A stretch of 56,289 nucleotides of DNA from an uncultured bacterium (GCA_946188155.1 CAMHUC010000017.1:1-56289), one strand, 5' to 3'; positions 7,915 through 18,156 are shown, counted from the first letter of the stretch. Translations and numbers: made by a program. Notes: generated from the letters alone by a model not told the origin.

Positions 7915-8360
7915 TGAACAAGAAAGAACGCCTTGTGGCCGCCATTGAGCACGGCACCGTCATCGACCACATACCTGCCGCAAAGACATATCAGGTAGCA
8001 TCGCTACTGGGACTCTTCGACCTGAAGACGCCCGTCACCATCGGTTTCAACTACCCCTCCCAGAAAGTGGGCAACAAGGGTATCATCAAGGTATCCGACA
8101 AGTTCTTCACCGATGACGAGATCTCACGTCTGTCGGTGGTGGCTCCGAAGGTTATCCTCAACATCATACGCGACTACGGAGTGGTGGAGAAGAAAACCGT
8201 AGAGACACCCGAAGAGATTCACGGCATCGTGAAATGTAACAACCCTAAATGCGTTACCAACAACGAGCCGATGCCGACCCACTTCCACGTAGCCAACGGT
8301 ATCCTGACATGTCACTATTGTGAAAAAGAGCAAGACATCAATAAAGTTGAACTAGTATAA
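7914..8360 (+). CDS. pyrI: Aspartate carbamoyltransferase, regulatory subunit
   Basis: 148 aa. It binds nucleotide effectors and holds catalytic trimers together through a structural zinc site. The zinc ligands are visible: CNNPKC (CX4C) and CHYC (CX2C) near the C-terminus. The N-terminal allosteric domain begins [19 protein letters not shown]. The ATG lies at the end of the 37-bp repeat, so the ribosome-binding region is repeat sequence (AACGAATCTAACGAATT); no Shine-Dalgarno-like motif is seen. Fourteen bases separate it from the GTPase gene downstream. Confidence 0.96.
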   Translation: MNKKERLVAAIEHGTVIDHIPAAKTYQVASLLGLFDLKTPVTIGFNYPSQKVGNKGIIKVSDKFFTDDEISRLSVVAPKVILNIIRDYGVVEKKTVETPEEIHGIVKCNNPKCVTNNEPMPTHFHVANGILTCHYCEKEQDINKVELV

Positions 8361-8374
8361 GAGCAGATTAAGAA

Positions 8375-9592
8375 ATGAACAGAAAAGAAATCCCTGTATT
8401 GCTGCTGACAGGCTACCTGGGCAGCGGCAAGACAACCCTGCTGAACAGAATACTCAACAACCAGAAAGGCATTCGCTTTGCCGTCATTGTCAACGACATC
8501 GGCGAGGTGAACATCGACGCCGACCTCATCCAGCAGGGCGGCATCGTCAACCAGCAGGACGACAGCCTGGTAGCCCTGCAGAACGGCTGCATCTGCTGCA
8601 CGCTGAAGATGGACCTTGTCAAGCAGCTGCAGGACATCATCGCACTGAAGCGCTTCGACTACATTGTGATTGAGGCCAGCGGCATCTGTGAGCCAGGCCC
8701 CATCGCCCAAACCATTTGTTCCATCCCCCAGATGGCCCCAGAGGTGACTGCCGACGGCTACCCCCGCCTGGACTGCATCGTCACCGTGGTGGATGCCCTC
8801 CGCATGAGAGACGAGTTCGGAAGCGGACTTGACCTGACACGCCCGAACATCGACGAAGAGGACATCGAGAACCTTGTCATACAGCAGATTGAGTTCTGCA
8901 ATATCATACTGCTGAACAAGGCCGACGAGGTCACTCCCGAGGAGCTGGGCCGGGTGAGAAGCATCGTCCGCGAGCTGCAGCCCAAGGCCGAGATTATCGA
9001 CACGAACTTTGGCGACGTAGACCTCGACCGTATCATCAATACCGGCATGTTCGACTTCGATGCTGTGGCCACCTCGGCCAAATGGATTGAGGAAGTGGAG
9101 AAGCATCACGATGACGATGACGACGACGACGGACATGATGAGCACGAACATGAACATGAGCACGAACATGAGCATGAGCACGGCCATCACCACCACCATC
9201 ATCACCACGATGAGGGTGAAGCCGAGGAATACGGCATCGGCACCTATGTGTACTACCGCAGGAAACCGTTCGATCTGGGACTGTTCGACGAGTTCGTAGC
9301 CCGCAAATGGCCAAAGGGCATCATCCGTGCCAAGGGTATCTGCTACTTCCGCGACGAGCAGCAAACATGCTACGTGTTCGAACAGGCTGGAAAGCAGGTC
9401 AGCATCCGCAATGCCGGCCAATGGTACGCCACCATGCCAAAGGAAGAGCTGGCAGACTTCATGGAACGCAATCCAGGCCTGCGCAGCGACTGGGACGAAC
9501 AGTACGGCGACCGCATGCAGAAGCTCGTATTCATTGGCCAGCACCTGGACAAGGAGCTGATAGCGAGTGAGCTGGATGCCTGCCTGACATAG
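8375..9592 (+). CDS. COG0523 (G3E family) GTPase, His-rich metallochaperone
   Basis: 405 aa. G3E GTPases of the CobW/ZNG1/YeiR type load or insert metals, often zinc, into client proteins. The P-loop [12 protein letters not shown] is at about residues 12-23, the metal-binding CxCC motif in [11 protein letters not shown] (about 70), and the specificity motif NKAD near residue 188. A linker at about residues 245-280 is a run of Asp and then alternating His-Glu and pure His, ending before the CobW C-terminal domain. The gene lies directly behind pyrI, whose product carries structural zinc, and ahead of glyA. A role in metallating PyrI or another pyrimidine enzyme is inference from position. The alternative is general zinc buffering. 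Confidence 0.9.
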   Translation: MNRKEIPVLLLTGYLGSGKTTLLNRILNNQKGIRFAVIVNDIGEVNIDADLIQQGGIVNQQDDSLVALQNGCICCTLKMDLVKQLQDIIALKRFDYIVIEASGICEPGPIAQTICSIPQMAPEVTADGYPRLDCIVTVVDALRMRDEFGSGLDLTRPNIDEEDIENLVIQQIEFCNIILLNKADEVTPEELGRVRSIVRELQPKAEIIDTNFGDVDLDRIINTGMFDFDAVATSAKWIEEVEKHHDDDDDDDGHDEHEHEHEHEHEHEHGHHHHHHHHDEGEAEEYGIGTYVYYRRKPFDLGLFDEFVARKWPKGIIRAKGICYFRDEQQTCYVFEQAGKQVSIRNAGQWYATMPKEELADFMERNPGLRSDWDEQYGDRMQKLVFIGQHLDKELIASELDACLT

Positions 9593-9626
9593 ACTTGATT
9601 ATTCACATCCAATAAACAAAGACAAG

Positions 9627-10907
9627 ATGAACAGAGACAACAAGATCTTCGAGTTGATCGAGAAAGAGCATCAGCGCCAGTTGAAAGGCATTGAACTGAT
9701 TGCCAGTGAGAATTTCGTGAGTGACCAGGTAATGGAGGCCATGGGCTCCTACCTGACCAACAAGTACGCCGAAGGCTATCCCGGCCACCGCTACTACGGC
9801 GGTTGCCAGGTGGTCGACGAGGTGGAGCAGCTGGCCATCGACCGCGTATGCCAGCTCTTCGGAGCCGAGTATGCCAACGTGCAGCCTCACTCCGGAGCAC
9901 AGGCCAACGCTGCTGTACTGCTGGCTGTGCTGAAGCCCGGCGACACCTTCATGGGTATGAACCTCGACCACGGAGGGCACCTCTCACACGGCTCACTGGT
10001 CAACACTTCCGGCATCCTGTACAAGCCTGTCGGCTACAACCTGAATAAAGAGACAGGCCGAGTGGACTACGACGAGATGGAGCGCCTGGCCGTGGAGCAC
10101 AAACCGAAGCTGATTATCGGCGGAGGCTCTGCCTACAGCCGCGAGTGGGACTACAAGCGTATGCGTGAGATTGCCGACAAGGTTGGCGCACTGCTGATGA
10201 TCGACATGGCCCACCCTGCAGGGCTTATCGCTGCCGGCCTGCTCGACAACCCTGTGAAGTATGCCCACATCGTCACCTCTACTACCCACAAGACCCTGCG
10301 CGGACCGCGTGGCGGCATCATCCTCATGGGGAAGGACTTCGACAACCCCTGGGGCTACACCACTCCGAAGGGTGTAGTGAAGAAGATGTCACAGCTGCTC
10401 AACTCGGCCGTATTCCCCGGACAGCAGGGCGGACCGCTGGAACACGTCATCGCCGCCAAAGCCGTTGCCTTCGGCGAGGCCCTGCAGCCCGAGTTCAAGG
10501 AGTGGGCAGCACAGGTGCAGAAAAATGCCAAGGTGCTGGCCGAGGAGCTCATCAAGCGCGGATTCACCATCGTCAGCGGTGGTACAGACAACCACTCGAT
10601 GCTCGTAGACCTGCGTTCGAAGTATCCCGAGCTGACCGGTAAGGTGGCAGAAAACGCCCTTGTAGCTGCCGACATCACAGTCAATAAAAACATGGTGCCC
10701 TTCGATACCCGATCGGCCTTCCAGACCAGTGGCATCCGGCTCGGAACGCCTGCCATCACCACTCGTGGTGCCAAGGAAGAACTGATGCTTCAGATTGCAG
10801 CATGGATAGAGGAGGTTCTCAATGCGCCTGAGGACGAGCAGGTGATAGCCAGCGTCCGCCAGCGTGTCAACGAGAAGATGAAGGACTATCCCCTCTTCGC
10901 ATACTAA
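9627..10907 (+). CDS. glyA: Serine hydroxymethyltransferase
   Basis: 426 aa, standard length. A PLP enzyme that converts serine and tetrahydrofolate to glycine and 5,10-methylene-THF. The PLP lysine lies in [14 protein letters not shown] (about residue 222). ASENFVS near the N-terminus and HSGAQAN are family signatures. It sits 34 bp behind the COG0523 GTPase and is probably the last gene of the pyrB-pyrI-GTPase-glyA unit, with a strong hairpin after it. Confidence 0.97.
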   Translation: MNRDNKIFELIEKEHQRQLKGIELIASENFVSDQVMEAMGSYLTNKYAEGYPGHRYYGGCQVVDEVEQLAIDRVCQLFGAEYANVQPHSGAQANAAVLLAVLKPGDTFMGMNLDHGGHLSHGSLVNTSGILYKPVGYNLNKETGRVDYDEMERLAVEHKPKLIIGGGSAYSREWDYKRMREIADKVGALLMIDMAHPAGLIAAGLLDNPVKYAHIVTSTTHKTLRGPRGGIILMGKDFDNPWGYTTPKGVVKKMSQLLNSAVFPGQQGGPLEHVIAAKAVAFGEALQPEFKEWAAQVQKNAKVLAEELIKRGFTIVSGGTDNHSMLVDLRSKYPELTGKVAENALVAADITVNKNMVPFDTRSAFQTSGIRLGTPAITTRGAKEELMLQIAAWIEEVLNAPEDEQVIASVRQRVNEKMKDYPLFAY

Positions 10908-10944
10908 GCATTTGAACAGAAATCTTCAGAAGAGGATTTAGACG

Positions 10945-11012
10945 AAAATCTTCAAAAATCAAACACAAATATTATTCCTCAGAAAGATTTGTGTTAGATT
11001 TTTGAAGATTTT
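10945..11012. terminator. Bidirectional hairpin between glyA and the S9 peptidase gene
   Basis: Two 26-base arms (10945-10970 and 10987-11012) pair with a single mismatch around a 16-base loop. The arms begin AAAATCTTCAAAAATC. The genes on either side converge here, so the AT-rich stem with flanking T runs suits termination on both strands. Confidence 0.8.
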
Positions 11013-11039
11013 TGTTTCTTCTTAGTTATAAACGTTTCT

Positions 11040-13265
11040 TTACTTCAGCACCGCATTGAAGTGGTTGATGGCCTGCCGGAACAGATGGTTGCGGGTATTG
11101 CCGCCGAAGATGCTGTGGTTGCGGTTCGTATAGACCAGTTGCCGGAAGTCCTTGTCGGCCTGTACCAAAGCCTCCACATATTCCGCCGTGTTCTGATAGT
11201 GTACATTGTCGTCAGCAAGCCCATGACAGATGAGCAGTGCCCCATGTAGCTGATAGGCACGTGCTATCGCGTTCACCTCGTCATAGCCTTTTGGATTCTC
11301 TTGCGGCGTGCGCATGTAGCGCTCGGTATAGATAGTGTCATAGAAACGCCAGTTAGTAGGAGGAGCAATGGCAACGCCTGCCGCAAACACGGGTCTTCCC
11401 TCCGACATCGACATCAGGGTGTTCCAGCCACCGTACGACCACCCCCAGATACCGATGCGCGCCTTGTCGACATACGGCTGCTGACCGAGCCAGATGGCCG
11501 TCTCCACCTGGTCACGCGACTCCAGCTCACCCAGCCGCATGTACGTACACTTCTCAAACTCTGCGCCCCGTCCGCCAGTACCTCGGTTATCCACGCACAC
11601 GCAGATATAGCCCTGTTGGCAGAGATACTGCTCGAGAATGGCGCCGTTGCCGTTCATGCCGATACCCCACTGGTTGAGCACCTGCTGATTGCCGGGTCCT
11701 CCATACTGGTACATGATGACTGGATACTGTTTCGACGGCGTAAAGTCTACAGGCTTCACCATCCATCCGTTGAGCACGACCCCCTCAGAGGTTGTAAACT
11801 GAAAGAGCTCTTTCTTGCCCAGGTCATAGCGGGCCAGCTTCTGCTTCAGTGCCTGATTGTCGATCAGCGTCTGCATCACCTTGCCATTGTTCTGGCAGAG
11901 GATATACTGCGTGGGGTTGTCAAGATCGCTCCAAATGTTGATAAAGAACTTATAGTTTCTGCTGAAGATGGCATTGTTCACACCTGCCCTCTGCGACAGT
12001 GTCTCTATCTTGCCGTTCTGACGGGCCACCATCACCTGCCGGTCTGTGGCACCTTTGGGGTTGGCTACGAAGTAGGCATCGCCAGTGGCATCGTCGATGC
12101 CGCAGACGTCTTTCACCTCATAACGGTCTGTCACTATCTGACGCATCAGCTGACCGTTGAGATTATAGAGGTACAAGTGGTTATAGCCGTCGCGCTCACT
12201 GGGCAGAAGAATGTGCTTGTCAGTAATCTGCACGTTTTCAAATGTCTCTTCCTTGACATACTTGTCTATCTTGTCCTCGATAATCAACTTGGCAACTGTC
12301 GAAAGCGGATTGGCCATGTAGATCTTCAGATCGTCCTGATGGCGATTGAGAGTGAAGATGGCTATCTTCTCCGGGTCCGAGGTAGCCATGATGCGGGGTA
12401 TGTAGCCGTCAGCATCGAGTGGCAGGTCGATGGTGCGCGTCTGATGGCTTTTGATATCAAATGACATCACCCTTACCTTCGAATTTTGCATCCCTGGCAC
12501 CGGATACTTGTAGGCATACTCGCCGGGATAGTCGCGAAACTGCTCCATCTCCGGCGACTTTCCCTTGAAGAGTTGCATCGCATACTGAGGCACGGCCGTC
12601 TCGTCGTAGCGTATCCATACTATCTGACGGGAATCAGCCGAAAACACCATCGACGAGTTTGTGGAGAACTCCTCCTCATAGACCCAGTCGGGGATGCCAT
12701 TGATCACCTCATTGCGCTTGCCGTCTTTTGTCACCTGGCTCTCTGCATTGTCATATAGCAGTTTCACCAGATAGATATTGTTGTCACGCACAAAGGCTAT
12801 CTGGTTGCCGTCGGGCGAGAACACCGGTGCCTGCTGAGGGCCTCCATCACTGAGCGGTTCCAGTTTATTGTTTTGAATCATATATATATAATAGGTGGCA
12901 GCGAAGGAGCGCCTGTAGATAGGTTTCGTGTCTGTCTGAATCAGGAGCCGACGGCCATCGGGGCTAACGATGTAGCCTTGCACACGGGCTATCTGCGCGC
13001 CACGGGCCGTGGCGGCATCAAAGAGGACACCAGTCTTCTTACCGGTCTTGAATGAGAAGGTCTCTATTCGCTTACCGTCGTCACTGACCTGGGCGTAGCT
13101 CTCTCCGTCTGCCATAGGATACACCTCAGTCATCATCTCCTGTCGGAACTCGCCTCGCGTAATGTCTCTGAGGCTCAGCTTGTCGCCGGCCTGCATTTCG
13201 CCTGCGGCCAGCATCAAAGCGGCTGCCAGGTTAAAAAGTCTTTTTACTGTCATCATTTTAAGCAT
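11040..13265 (-). CDS. Prolyl oligopeptidase family serine peptidase (S9B, dipeptidyl-peptidase IV type)
   Basis: 741 aa, usual for bacterial DPP IV. A signal peptide (about residues 1-27) directs it to the periplasm, where it would trim dipeptides from proline-containing peptides. A beta-propeller occupies about residues 60-480. The alpha/beta-hydrolase domain follows with nucleophile motif GWSYGG (serine about 612), Asp in HGLADDNVHYQN and His in NRNHSIFGG. The promoter at 13282-13290 is so close that translation could also begin at the ATGATG nine bases inside the ORF. It is a monocistronic gene facing glyA. Confidence 0.92.
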   Translation of the reverse strand: MLKMMTVKRLFNLAAALMLAAGEMQAGDKLSLRDITRGEFRQEMMTEVYPMADGESYAQVSDDGKRIETFSFKTGKKTGVLFDAATARGAQIARVQGYIVSPDGRRLLIQTDTKPIYRRSFAATYYIYMIQNNKLEPLSDGGPQQAPVFSPDGNQIAFVRDNNIYLVKLLYDNAESQVTKDGKRNEVINGIPDWVYEEEFSTNSSMVFSADSRQIVWIRYDETAVPQYAMQLFKGKSPEMEQFRDYPGEYAYKYPVPGMQNSKVRVMSFDIKSHQTRTIDLPLDADGYIPRIMATSDPEKIAIFTLNRHQDDLKIYMANPLSTVAKLIIEDKIDKYVKEETFENVQITDKHILLPSERDGYNHLYLYNLNGQLMRQIVTDRYEVKDVCGIDDATGDAYFVANPKGATDRQVMVARQNGKIETLSQRAGVNNAIFSRNYKFFINIWSDLDNPTQYILCQNNGKVMQTLIDNQALKQKLARYDLGKKELFQFTTSEGVVLNGWMVKPVDFTPSKQYPVIMYQYGGPGNQQVLNQWGIGMNGNGAILEQYLCQQGYICVCVDNRGTGGRGAEFEKCTYMRLGELESRDQVETAIWLGQQPYVDKARIGIWGWSYGGWNTLMSMSEGRPVFAAGVAIAPPTNWRFYDTIYTERYMRTPQENPKGYDEVNAIARAYQLHGALLICHGLADDNVHYQNTAEYVEALVQADKDFRQLVYTNRNHSIFGGNTRNHLFRQAINHFNAVLK

Positions 13266-13281
13266 TTTTGCATTCCAACGT

Positions 13282-13290
13282 GCAAAGATA
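13282..13290 (-). promoter_or_regulatory. -7 element of the S9 peptidase gene
   Basis: Minus strand TATCTTTGC. It lies 17 bases before the first ATG, leaving a very short leader. Confidence 0.6.
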
Positions 13291-13307
13291 ATGCTTTTTT
13301 CTTAAAT

Positions 13308-14105
13308 CTACAAAAAAATAGAATAATCTTTGCTGATGAGCAACTGCTCAATGGTCACCGACTTATGCTGGTTCATGTATTTCTCTACCCTCTTGACATG
13401 TGGATTGTGGAAGATTTTCTGCCCCATAGCTTCATTCACCACCCACTGGATGCGCCCCATGTGTATGTCGCGTTCTGCCTGCCCCATGCCACTGTCCGGC
13501 ATCGGATAGAGGCTCAGCAGATAGAAGCCTATGCAGTCTGGCACGATATACTGACGTTTCATCATCTTCCGTTGATATTCTGAATAGCCATACTCTGGCT
13601 TGAGGTAGAGCTCATAGTCAGTACCGAGGTATTTGTCTAAACAAATGCCGATCATCCCATTGCCCACGATGACACTCTGGTCCAGCGAACCAATCTGGGC
13701 ATACACTTCGGGGATTTCCATTTCTGGCAGTTTCTCTTTCAGATACCTGAACGCTGTTGAAAGCCCCTCGTTGATATCGTCCATATTGGCATACTGGTGC
13801 TCTGCCTCATTGATTAAGGTCTGCAGAATAGAGTCTTGGTAGAATCTCAGAAACTTTGTGTTAATCTGCGGGTCGTTCACCCGGCCTATGTGAAGCACGT
13901 CCTCTATCAGCGTACGCGTCTGCATCGGATATACTGTGTTCATCTGCTGCAGCGCGGAAAAGTCACTCGTTGTAAGATACAAGCTCTGAATACGGTCATA
14001 GCGCTCCACGACAACATCAGTTTCCGAATCATCGGCCTTTAGTTGCCATTCACACCCGACGCACACCAGCATCGCCACAAGCAGTATAACGTATATCTTA
14101 CGCAC
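13308..14105 (-). CDS. GldB-like lipoprotein
   Basis: About 265 aa. The N-terminus is a lipoprotein signal with Cys in MLVCVGCEW. The central stretch GSLDQSVIVGNGMIGICLDK with the following YLGTDYELY matches the GldB family of Bacteroidota, first known from gliding motility but widespread in non-gliding Bacteroidales, where its role is unclear. The frame opens with adjacent TTG (14108) and GTG (14105) codons and no ATG before the signal sequence; I prefer GTG. Transcription is leftward from the element at 14147-14155. Motility is not implied. Confidence 0.75.
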   Translation of the reverse strand: MRKIYVILLVAMLVCVGCEWQLKADDSETDVVVERYDRIQSLYLTTSDFSALQQMNTVYPMQTRTLIEDVLHIGRVNDPQINTKFLRFYQDSILQTLINEAEHQYANMDDINEGLSTAFRYLKEKLPEMEIPEVYAQIGSLDQSVIVGNGMIGICLDKYLGTDYELYLKPEYGYSEYQRKMMKRQYIVPDCIGFYLLSLYPMPDSGMGQAERDIHMGRIQWVVNEAMGQKIFHNPHVKRVEKYMNQHKSVTIEQLLISKDYSIFL

Positions 14106-14146
14106 CAACAGTATAACCTTTTCTATTATGATAGTTTAAAATTTCT

Positions 14147-14155
14147 GCAAATTTA
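14147..14155 (-). promoter_or_regulatory. -7 element of the GldB-like gene
   Basis: Minus strand TAAATTTGC, matching TAnnTTTGC, within an AT-rich divergent region of about 190 bp. Confidence 0.45.
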
Positions 14156-14270
14156 CTAAAAATCATTTTCAAATCCAAATTTTAACCTAAATATTTTAAA
14201 AACATCACTAATTTCTGCGCATTTTAGTTTATTTGTGTAAAAATCGCATGCCACTTTCCATCTTTTTATG

Positions 14271-14279
14271 TACCTTTGT
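14271..14279 (+). promoter_or_regulatory. -7 element of the DUF4861 gene
   Basis: TACCTTTGT, close to the consensus TAnnTTTGC, 21 bases ahead of the paired ATGATG at 14300. It rules out the TTG at 14276 as the start, since that codon is inside the promoter. Confidence 0.65.
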
Positions 14280-14299
14280 GCATACTAAAACAAATAGAG

Positions 14300-15532
14300 A
14301 TGATGAAACGTATATTTGCTTATGCAGCCATTGCGCTGTCCTGTACGCCTGCTTTTGCTCAGCAGGTAACAAGTGTCACCGTCAATAACCCCTCAACGAC
14401 GGCCAAGGCTGACGAGCCTGTTGTGCTCCAGCTCAAAGACTTTGGTGAAGTCAAGTCTGCTCTCGTCACATGTGGAGGCCAAGAGATTCCATGCCAACTC
14501 GACGACCTCGACCAAGACGAGAGTTTCGACGAACTCTGCTTCCTGGCCGACCTGAAAGGGAAAGAGACAAAGACCTACGAGGTGAAGCTGTTCGCCGAGG
14601 GCGATCCCCGCAGCTACCCCGCCCGCGTATTCACCGAGATGCTTATCCGTAACGACAAGGTGAAGGAGAAGAACAAGCACAACAATTTCCTTGAGTCAAT
14701 TACCGCCCGTGGCGACTGTGCCAACAGTTACAACCTTCAGCATCATCACGGAGTGGACTTCGAGAGCGAGCTCAACGGCATCCGCATATACTTCGACAAG
14801 CGGCAGACGCTCGACCTCTATGGTAAATTCCAAAAACGCCTGGAACTGGAGGCAACACAATTCTATACACAGCCAGAACAAAAGGCTGAGGGCTTCGGCG
14901 ACGATGTGCTATGGGTGGGCAACACCTTCGGGCTGGGTGCCTTCCGAGGCTGGGACGGCAAGGAGCCCACCATGATCGACCCGGTTCGCTCGCGCACGCA
15001 GCGCATCATCAGCTACGGTCCACTGCGCACTATTGTCGAGGTGTTCGACCGCGGCTGGAAGGCAGACACCAACAAGGCACCCCTCAACATGACGCTGCGA
15101 TACATCCAGTATGCCGGGCACCGCGATACAGACGTGGAAGTCTACTTCAATCGCAACGTCGGCGATTTCAAGTTCTCAACAGGCATCATCAATGTGAAAG
15201 GCTCCGAGGAGTTCAGCGACAAGAAGGGGCTGCGCGCCTGCTGGGGCACAGACTGGCCCTCGGGCGACACCATCAACTGGAAGCGCGAGACCGTTGGCCT
15301 GGGCATCTGCATTCCTATGAAATACGTCAAGAGTGAAGAAGTGGCCAACAAGGACAATTACGCTTTCGTTGTGGGTACAGACAACGATAGACTGAGTTAC
15401 AAGGTGATTTATTGCTCTGACAATGAAACATTTGGATACCATTCTGCAAAGGAATGGTTTGAGTTCCTCAGGGAGTGGAAGAAAGAGTTGGAGATGCCTA
15501 TAGCCATCAGCATGACCGCCCCAAATCGTTAA
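14300..15532 (+). CDS. DUF4861 family secreted protein
   Basis: 410 aa from ATG 14300 (a second ATG follows immediately). The signal peptide MMKRIFAYAAIALSCTPAFA ends at residue 20, so the product is periplasmic or exported. The rest is the beta-rich DUF4861 fold, with motifs LGAFRGWDGKEP, RWY-like beta strands and CWGTDWPSGD. DUF4861 genes often occur near pectin or other glycan-degradation genes and a carbohydrate-binding or lyase-like role has been suggested; no activity can be read from the sequence. It is a single gene, convergent with the glycosyltransferase gene. Confidence 0.8.
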   Translation: MMKRIFAYAAIALSCTPAFAQQVTSVTVNNPSTTAKADEPVVLQLKDFGEVKSALVTCGGQEIPCQLDDLDQDESFDELCFLADLKGKETKTYEVKLFAEGDPRSYPARVFTEMLIRNDKVKEKNKHNNFLESITARGDCANSYNLQHHHGVDFESELNGIRIYFDKRQTLDLYGKFQKRLELEATQFYTQPEQKAEGFGDDVLWVGNTFGLGAFRGWDGKEPTMIDPVRSRTQRIISYGPLRTIVEVFDRGWKADTNKAPLNMTLRYIQYAGHRDTDVEVYFNRNVGDFKFSTGIINVKGSEEFSDKKGLRACWGTDWPSGDTINWKRETVGLGICIPMKYVKSEEVANKDNYAFVVGTDNDRLSYKVIYCSDNETFGYHSAKEWFEFLREWKKELEMPIAISMTAPNR

Positions 15533-15542
15533 GCAACAGGGG

Positions 15543-16559
15543 TCAAAGTTCAGAGAACTTCTTTTTCCCTTTCACATAGTACTGCCAGAGCAGGGAGAAG
15601 CCCCTTCGCTCTGGTATTTTCTTGAGCGTCCTGTCGGCCTGAATCTTCCGACGGTCTTCCGCGAAGTCTTTCTTCCAGCGGGCAAAGGCTCGCCTGGCAC
15701 GGTATACAGCACAGAAGTCGCCCCAGTTGTGCTTCAACAGCAGCATTTCCCACGCTGCCACGTAGTCGAGCAGCCAACGCCAGCGCATCACGCTGCCCAG
15801 CTCCTCCTCAGGCAGGCACTTATAGAGCATGGTCAGATTATTGCGGAAATTCAGGAAGGTCTTCATGGGATTCGACTTCGGCAACGTGCCTCCCCCTACA
15901 TGATAGACGTAACTCTCTGGCTGGCAGACTACCCTTCGGCCTTTTATGCGTAGCCGCCAGCAAAGGTCTATCTCCTCGTTGTGGGCAAAGAAGCGTCCAT
16001 CCAGTCCTCCTATATCCCAGTAGTCCTTCGAACGAATCATCAGTGCCGCACCCGTAGCCCATAGCACATCAGCCAGATAATTGTATTGCCCGTTGTCGCG
16101 CTCCACAGTGTCGAATATCCGACCTCGACAGAAAGGATAGCCGTACTTGTCAAGATACCCCCCACTCGCCCCTGCATACTCAAACTGGTCTTTATCGAAG
16201 ATACTCAACAGTTTCGGCTGACAGGCAGCAATATCCTGATGGGTGTCGAGCAGCTCTATCATCGGCGTGAGCCAATGGTGGGTCACCTCAATGTCTGAGT
16301 TCAGCAGCAGGTAGTACTCCGCTTCTATCTGGCTCAGGGCCTTGTTGTAACCCTCTGCGAAGCCCCAGTTCCTCTCCAGCACGATGGTCTTCACTTCCGG
16401 GAAGTGCTTCTGTAGCATATTCAGCGAATCGTCTGTCGAGGCGTTGTCGGCAACATATACAGTCGCCTCGTCTCGCGAGTAGTTTAGCACAGAGGGCAAA
16501 TACTCCCAGAGCATTTTCTGTCCATTCCAGTTCAGAATCACAATTGCCACTTTCTCCAT
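15543..16559 (-). CDS. Family 2 glycosyltransferase
   Basis: 338 aa. The N-terminal GT-A fold begins VAIVILNWNGQKML. The nucleotide-sugar DxD-like motif is in LLLNSDIEV (about residue 88), and the acceptor region has FFAHNEEIDLCWR (about 195), the rhamnosyltransferase-like ED motif. The C-terminus is basic and amphipathic, suggesting membrane association. This type adds sugars to cell-surface glycans; donor and acceptor cannot be told. It lies 16 bp behind mtaB on the same strand and is probably co-transcribed with it. Confidence 0.88.
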   Translation of the reverse strand: MEKVAIVILNWNGQKMLWEYLPSVLNYSRDEATVYVADNASTDDSLNMLQKHFPEVKTIVLERNWGFAEGYNKALSQIEAEYYLLLNSDIEVTHHWLTPMIELLDTHQDIAACQPKLLSIFDKDQFEYAGASGGYLDKYGYPFCRGRIFDTVERDNGQYNYLADVLWATGAALMIRSKDYWDIGGLDGRFFAHNEEIDLCWRLRIKGRRVVCQPESYVYHVGGGTLPKSNPMKTFLNFRNNLTMLYKCLPEEELGSVMRWRWLLDYVAAWEMLLLKHNWGDFCAVYRARRAFARWKKDFAEDRRKIQADRTLKKIPERRGFSLLWQYYVKGKKKFSEL

Positions 16560-16575
16560 AAGAGGTATACCTTAT

Positions 16576-17928
16576 TTATAATAAATGAAAATGCTCAACG
16601 TACATCGCTTGCTTGTCTGGCGTCACCTCACCAAGCCTCACCTTGACTATCTCATTGTCGAGACTGGCGTCTGCATCCTTGGCCGGCAGTTCCACGCGGA
16701 TATAGTTGCGCGTAAAGCCATGCATGGCCTTGCCGCGAGGCGCTTTCTCAAAAAGCACCTCAGCTTCTTGCCCTATATGCTGTCGATAGAAGGCCTCTGT
16801 CTTCTCGTCCGACAATGCCAGCAACCGCTTCGAGCGCAGTTTCTTGTCTGTCTCACTCACCACGTAGGGGATAGCCAATGCCGATGTTCCCGGACGTTCC
16901 GAATAGGGGAACACGTGCAACTGCGTTACGTCAAGACCTTTCAGGAAGTCGTACGTTTCCTCAAAGCACTCCGGCGTCTCCCCCCTGCAGCCCACCATCA
17001 CGTCCACCCCGATAAAAGCATCGGGCATCTGAGCCTTAATAGCGTGAATCTTGTCGGCAAACAGCTGCGCGTCGTAGTGCCGATGCATCAGTCTGAGCAC
17101 TGCGTCGCTCCCACTCTGAAGCGGAATATGGAAGTGGGGCATGAATGCCCTGCTACCTGCACAATAGCTGATCAGCTCATCCGACAGCAGGTCGGGCTCC
17201 AGCGAACTGATACGGTATCGGCTGATACCCTCCACACCATCGAGTGCCTTTACCAAATCGAGGAAACGTTCACCGGTTGTCTTGCCGAAGTCGCCGATGT
17301 TCACACCCGTCAGCACAATCTCCTTACCGCCCTCTTCAGCAGCTTCCATGGCCTGCCCAACCAGCGACGCGATGGTGGGATTACGTGAAAAGCCTCTGGC
17401 GTATGGAATCGTACAGTAGGTACAGAAGTAGTCGCAGCCGTCCTGCACTTTCAGGAAGTAGCGTGTCCGGTTTCCCCGTGAACACGATGGTGCAAACGAC
17501 CGTATGTCCTTCGTCTTCCGTATATATATAGGTGAAGGATTGAGAGGGGGGCATTCCATCTTCAACCAATTCTCCGAAAGGAATTGCACCAGCCGGGCCT
17601 TCTCGTCAGACCCCAGCACCAGATTCACACCCTCGATGGCTGCCACCTCGTCGGCCTCCAGTTGCGCATAGCAGCCGGTTACGACCACGAAGGCACCAGG
17701 ATGCTCCCTTACCATGCGCCGGATGGCCTGACGACATTTCTGGTCGGCCACCTCCGTCACCGAACAGGTATTAATCAGGCAGAGGTCTGCACGCTCACCC
17801 TTCTCAGCCGTGCGCACCCCCATACTCTGGAGCATCTTCCCGAAGGTGGATGTCTCTGAAAAGTTTAGCTTGCAGCCCAATGTGTAATATGCCGCTGTCT
17901 TTCCTTGAAAAACCGATGTATCTATCAT
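16576..17928 (-). CDS. mtaB: tRNA (N6-threonylcarbamoyladenosine37-C2)-methylthiotransferase
   Basis: 450 aa. A radical-SAM enzyme that converts t6A37 to ms2t6A in tRNAs reading ANN codons. The N-terminal UPF0004 domain carries cluster cysteines in YTLGCKLN, NTCSVT and TGCYAQ. The radical SAM motif CDYFCTYC is at about residue 165. The C-terminal TRAM domain (about 375-445) includes KAMHGFTRNYIRV. The open frame extends to a TTG at 17937, but ATG 17928 is the reasonable start given the promoter at 17979-17987. The leader contains a heptamer repeat (17935-17962). Confidence 0.92.
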   Translation of the reverse strand: MIDTSVFQGKTAAYYTLGCKLNFSETSTFGKMLQSMGVRTAEKGERADLCLINTCSVTEVADQKCRQAIRRMVREHPGAFVVVTGCYAQLEADEVAAIEGVNLVLGSDEKARLVQFLSENWLKMECPPLNPSPIYIRKTKDIRSFAPSCSRGNRTRYFLKVQDGCDYFCTYCTIPYARGFSRNPTIASLVGQAMEAAEEGGKEIVLTGVNIGDFGKTTGERFLDLVKALDGVEGISRYRISSLEPDLLSDELISYCAGSRAFMPHFHIPLQSGSDAVLRLMHRHYDAQLFADKIHAIKAQMPDAFIGVDVMVGCRGETPECFEETYDFLKGLDVTQLHVFPYSERPGTSALAIPYVVSETDKKLRSKRLLALSDEKTEAFYRQHIGQEAEVLFEKAPRGKAMHGFTRNYIRVELPAKDADASLDNEIVKVRLGEVTPDKQAMYVEHFHLL

Positions 17929-17934
17929 AAATCT

Positions 17935-17962
17935 CAAACTTCAGATCTCAAACCTCAAACCA
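17935..17962. repeat. Heptamer repeat CAAAYYT in the mtaB leader
   Basis: Four 7-base units: CAAACTT, CAGATCT, CAAACCT, CAAACCA. They belong to the same family as the CAAATCT units inside grpE and before folC. Confidence 0.7.
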
Positions 17963-17978
17963 ATAAATGTTTGCGGGC

Positions 17979-17987
17979 ACAAAGGTA
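17979..17987 (-). promoter_or_regulatory. -7 element of mtaB
   Basis: Minus strand TACCTTTGT followed by GC. It lies about 50 bases upstream of ATG 17928, so the heptamer repeat falls in the transcribed leader. Confidence 0.6.
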
Positions 17988-18156
17988 CTACTTTTTTCCG
18001 AAAAAAGGTCTTTTTTTAGCAATTATTCGAAAAGGGGCAATTACACATCATTTTTTAACACTTCGTAAGCAACTGAAATTCAGAGATTTGCAAAAAAGTT
18101 ACAAAAAAGGCCCAAAAAAAAATTAAAAAAATGATACGCCGTATCGAAAAAATGTC

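Noticed and set aside
8315..9544. Long leftward frame opposite the COG0523 GTPase
   Set aside because: Antisense shadow; the forward frame carries all GTPase motifs.
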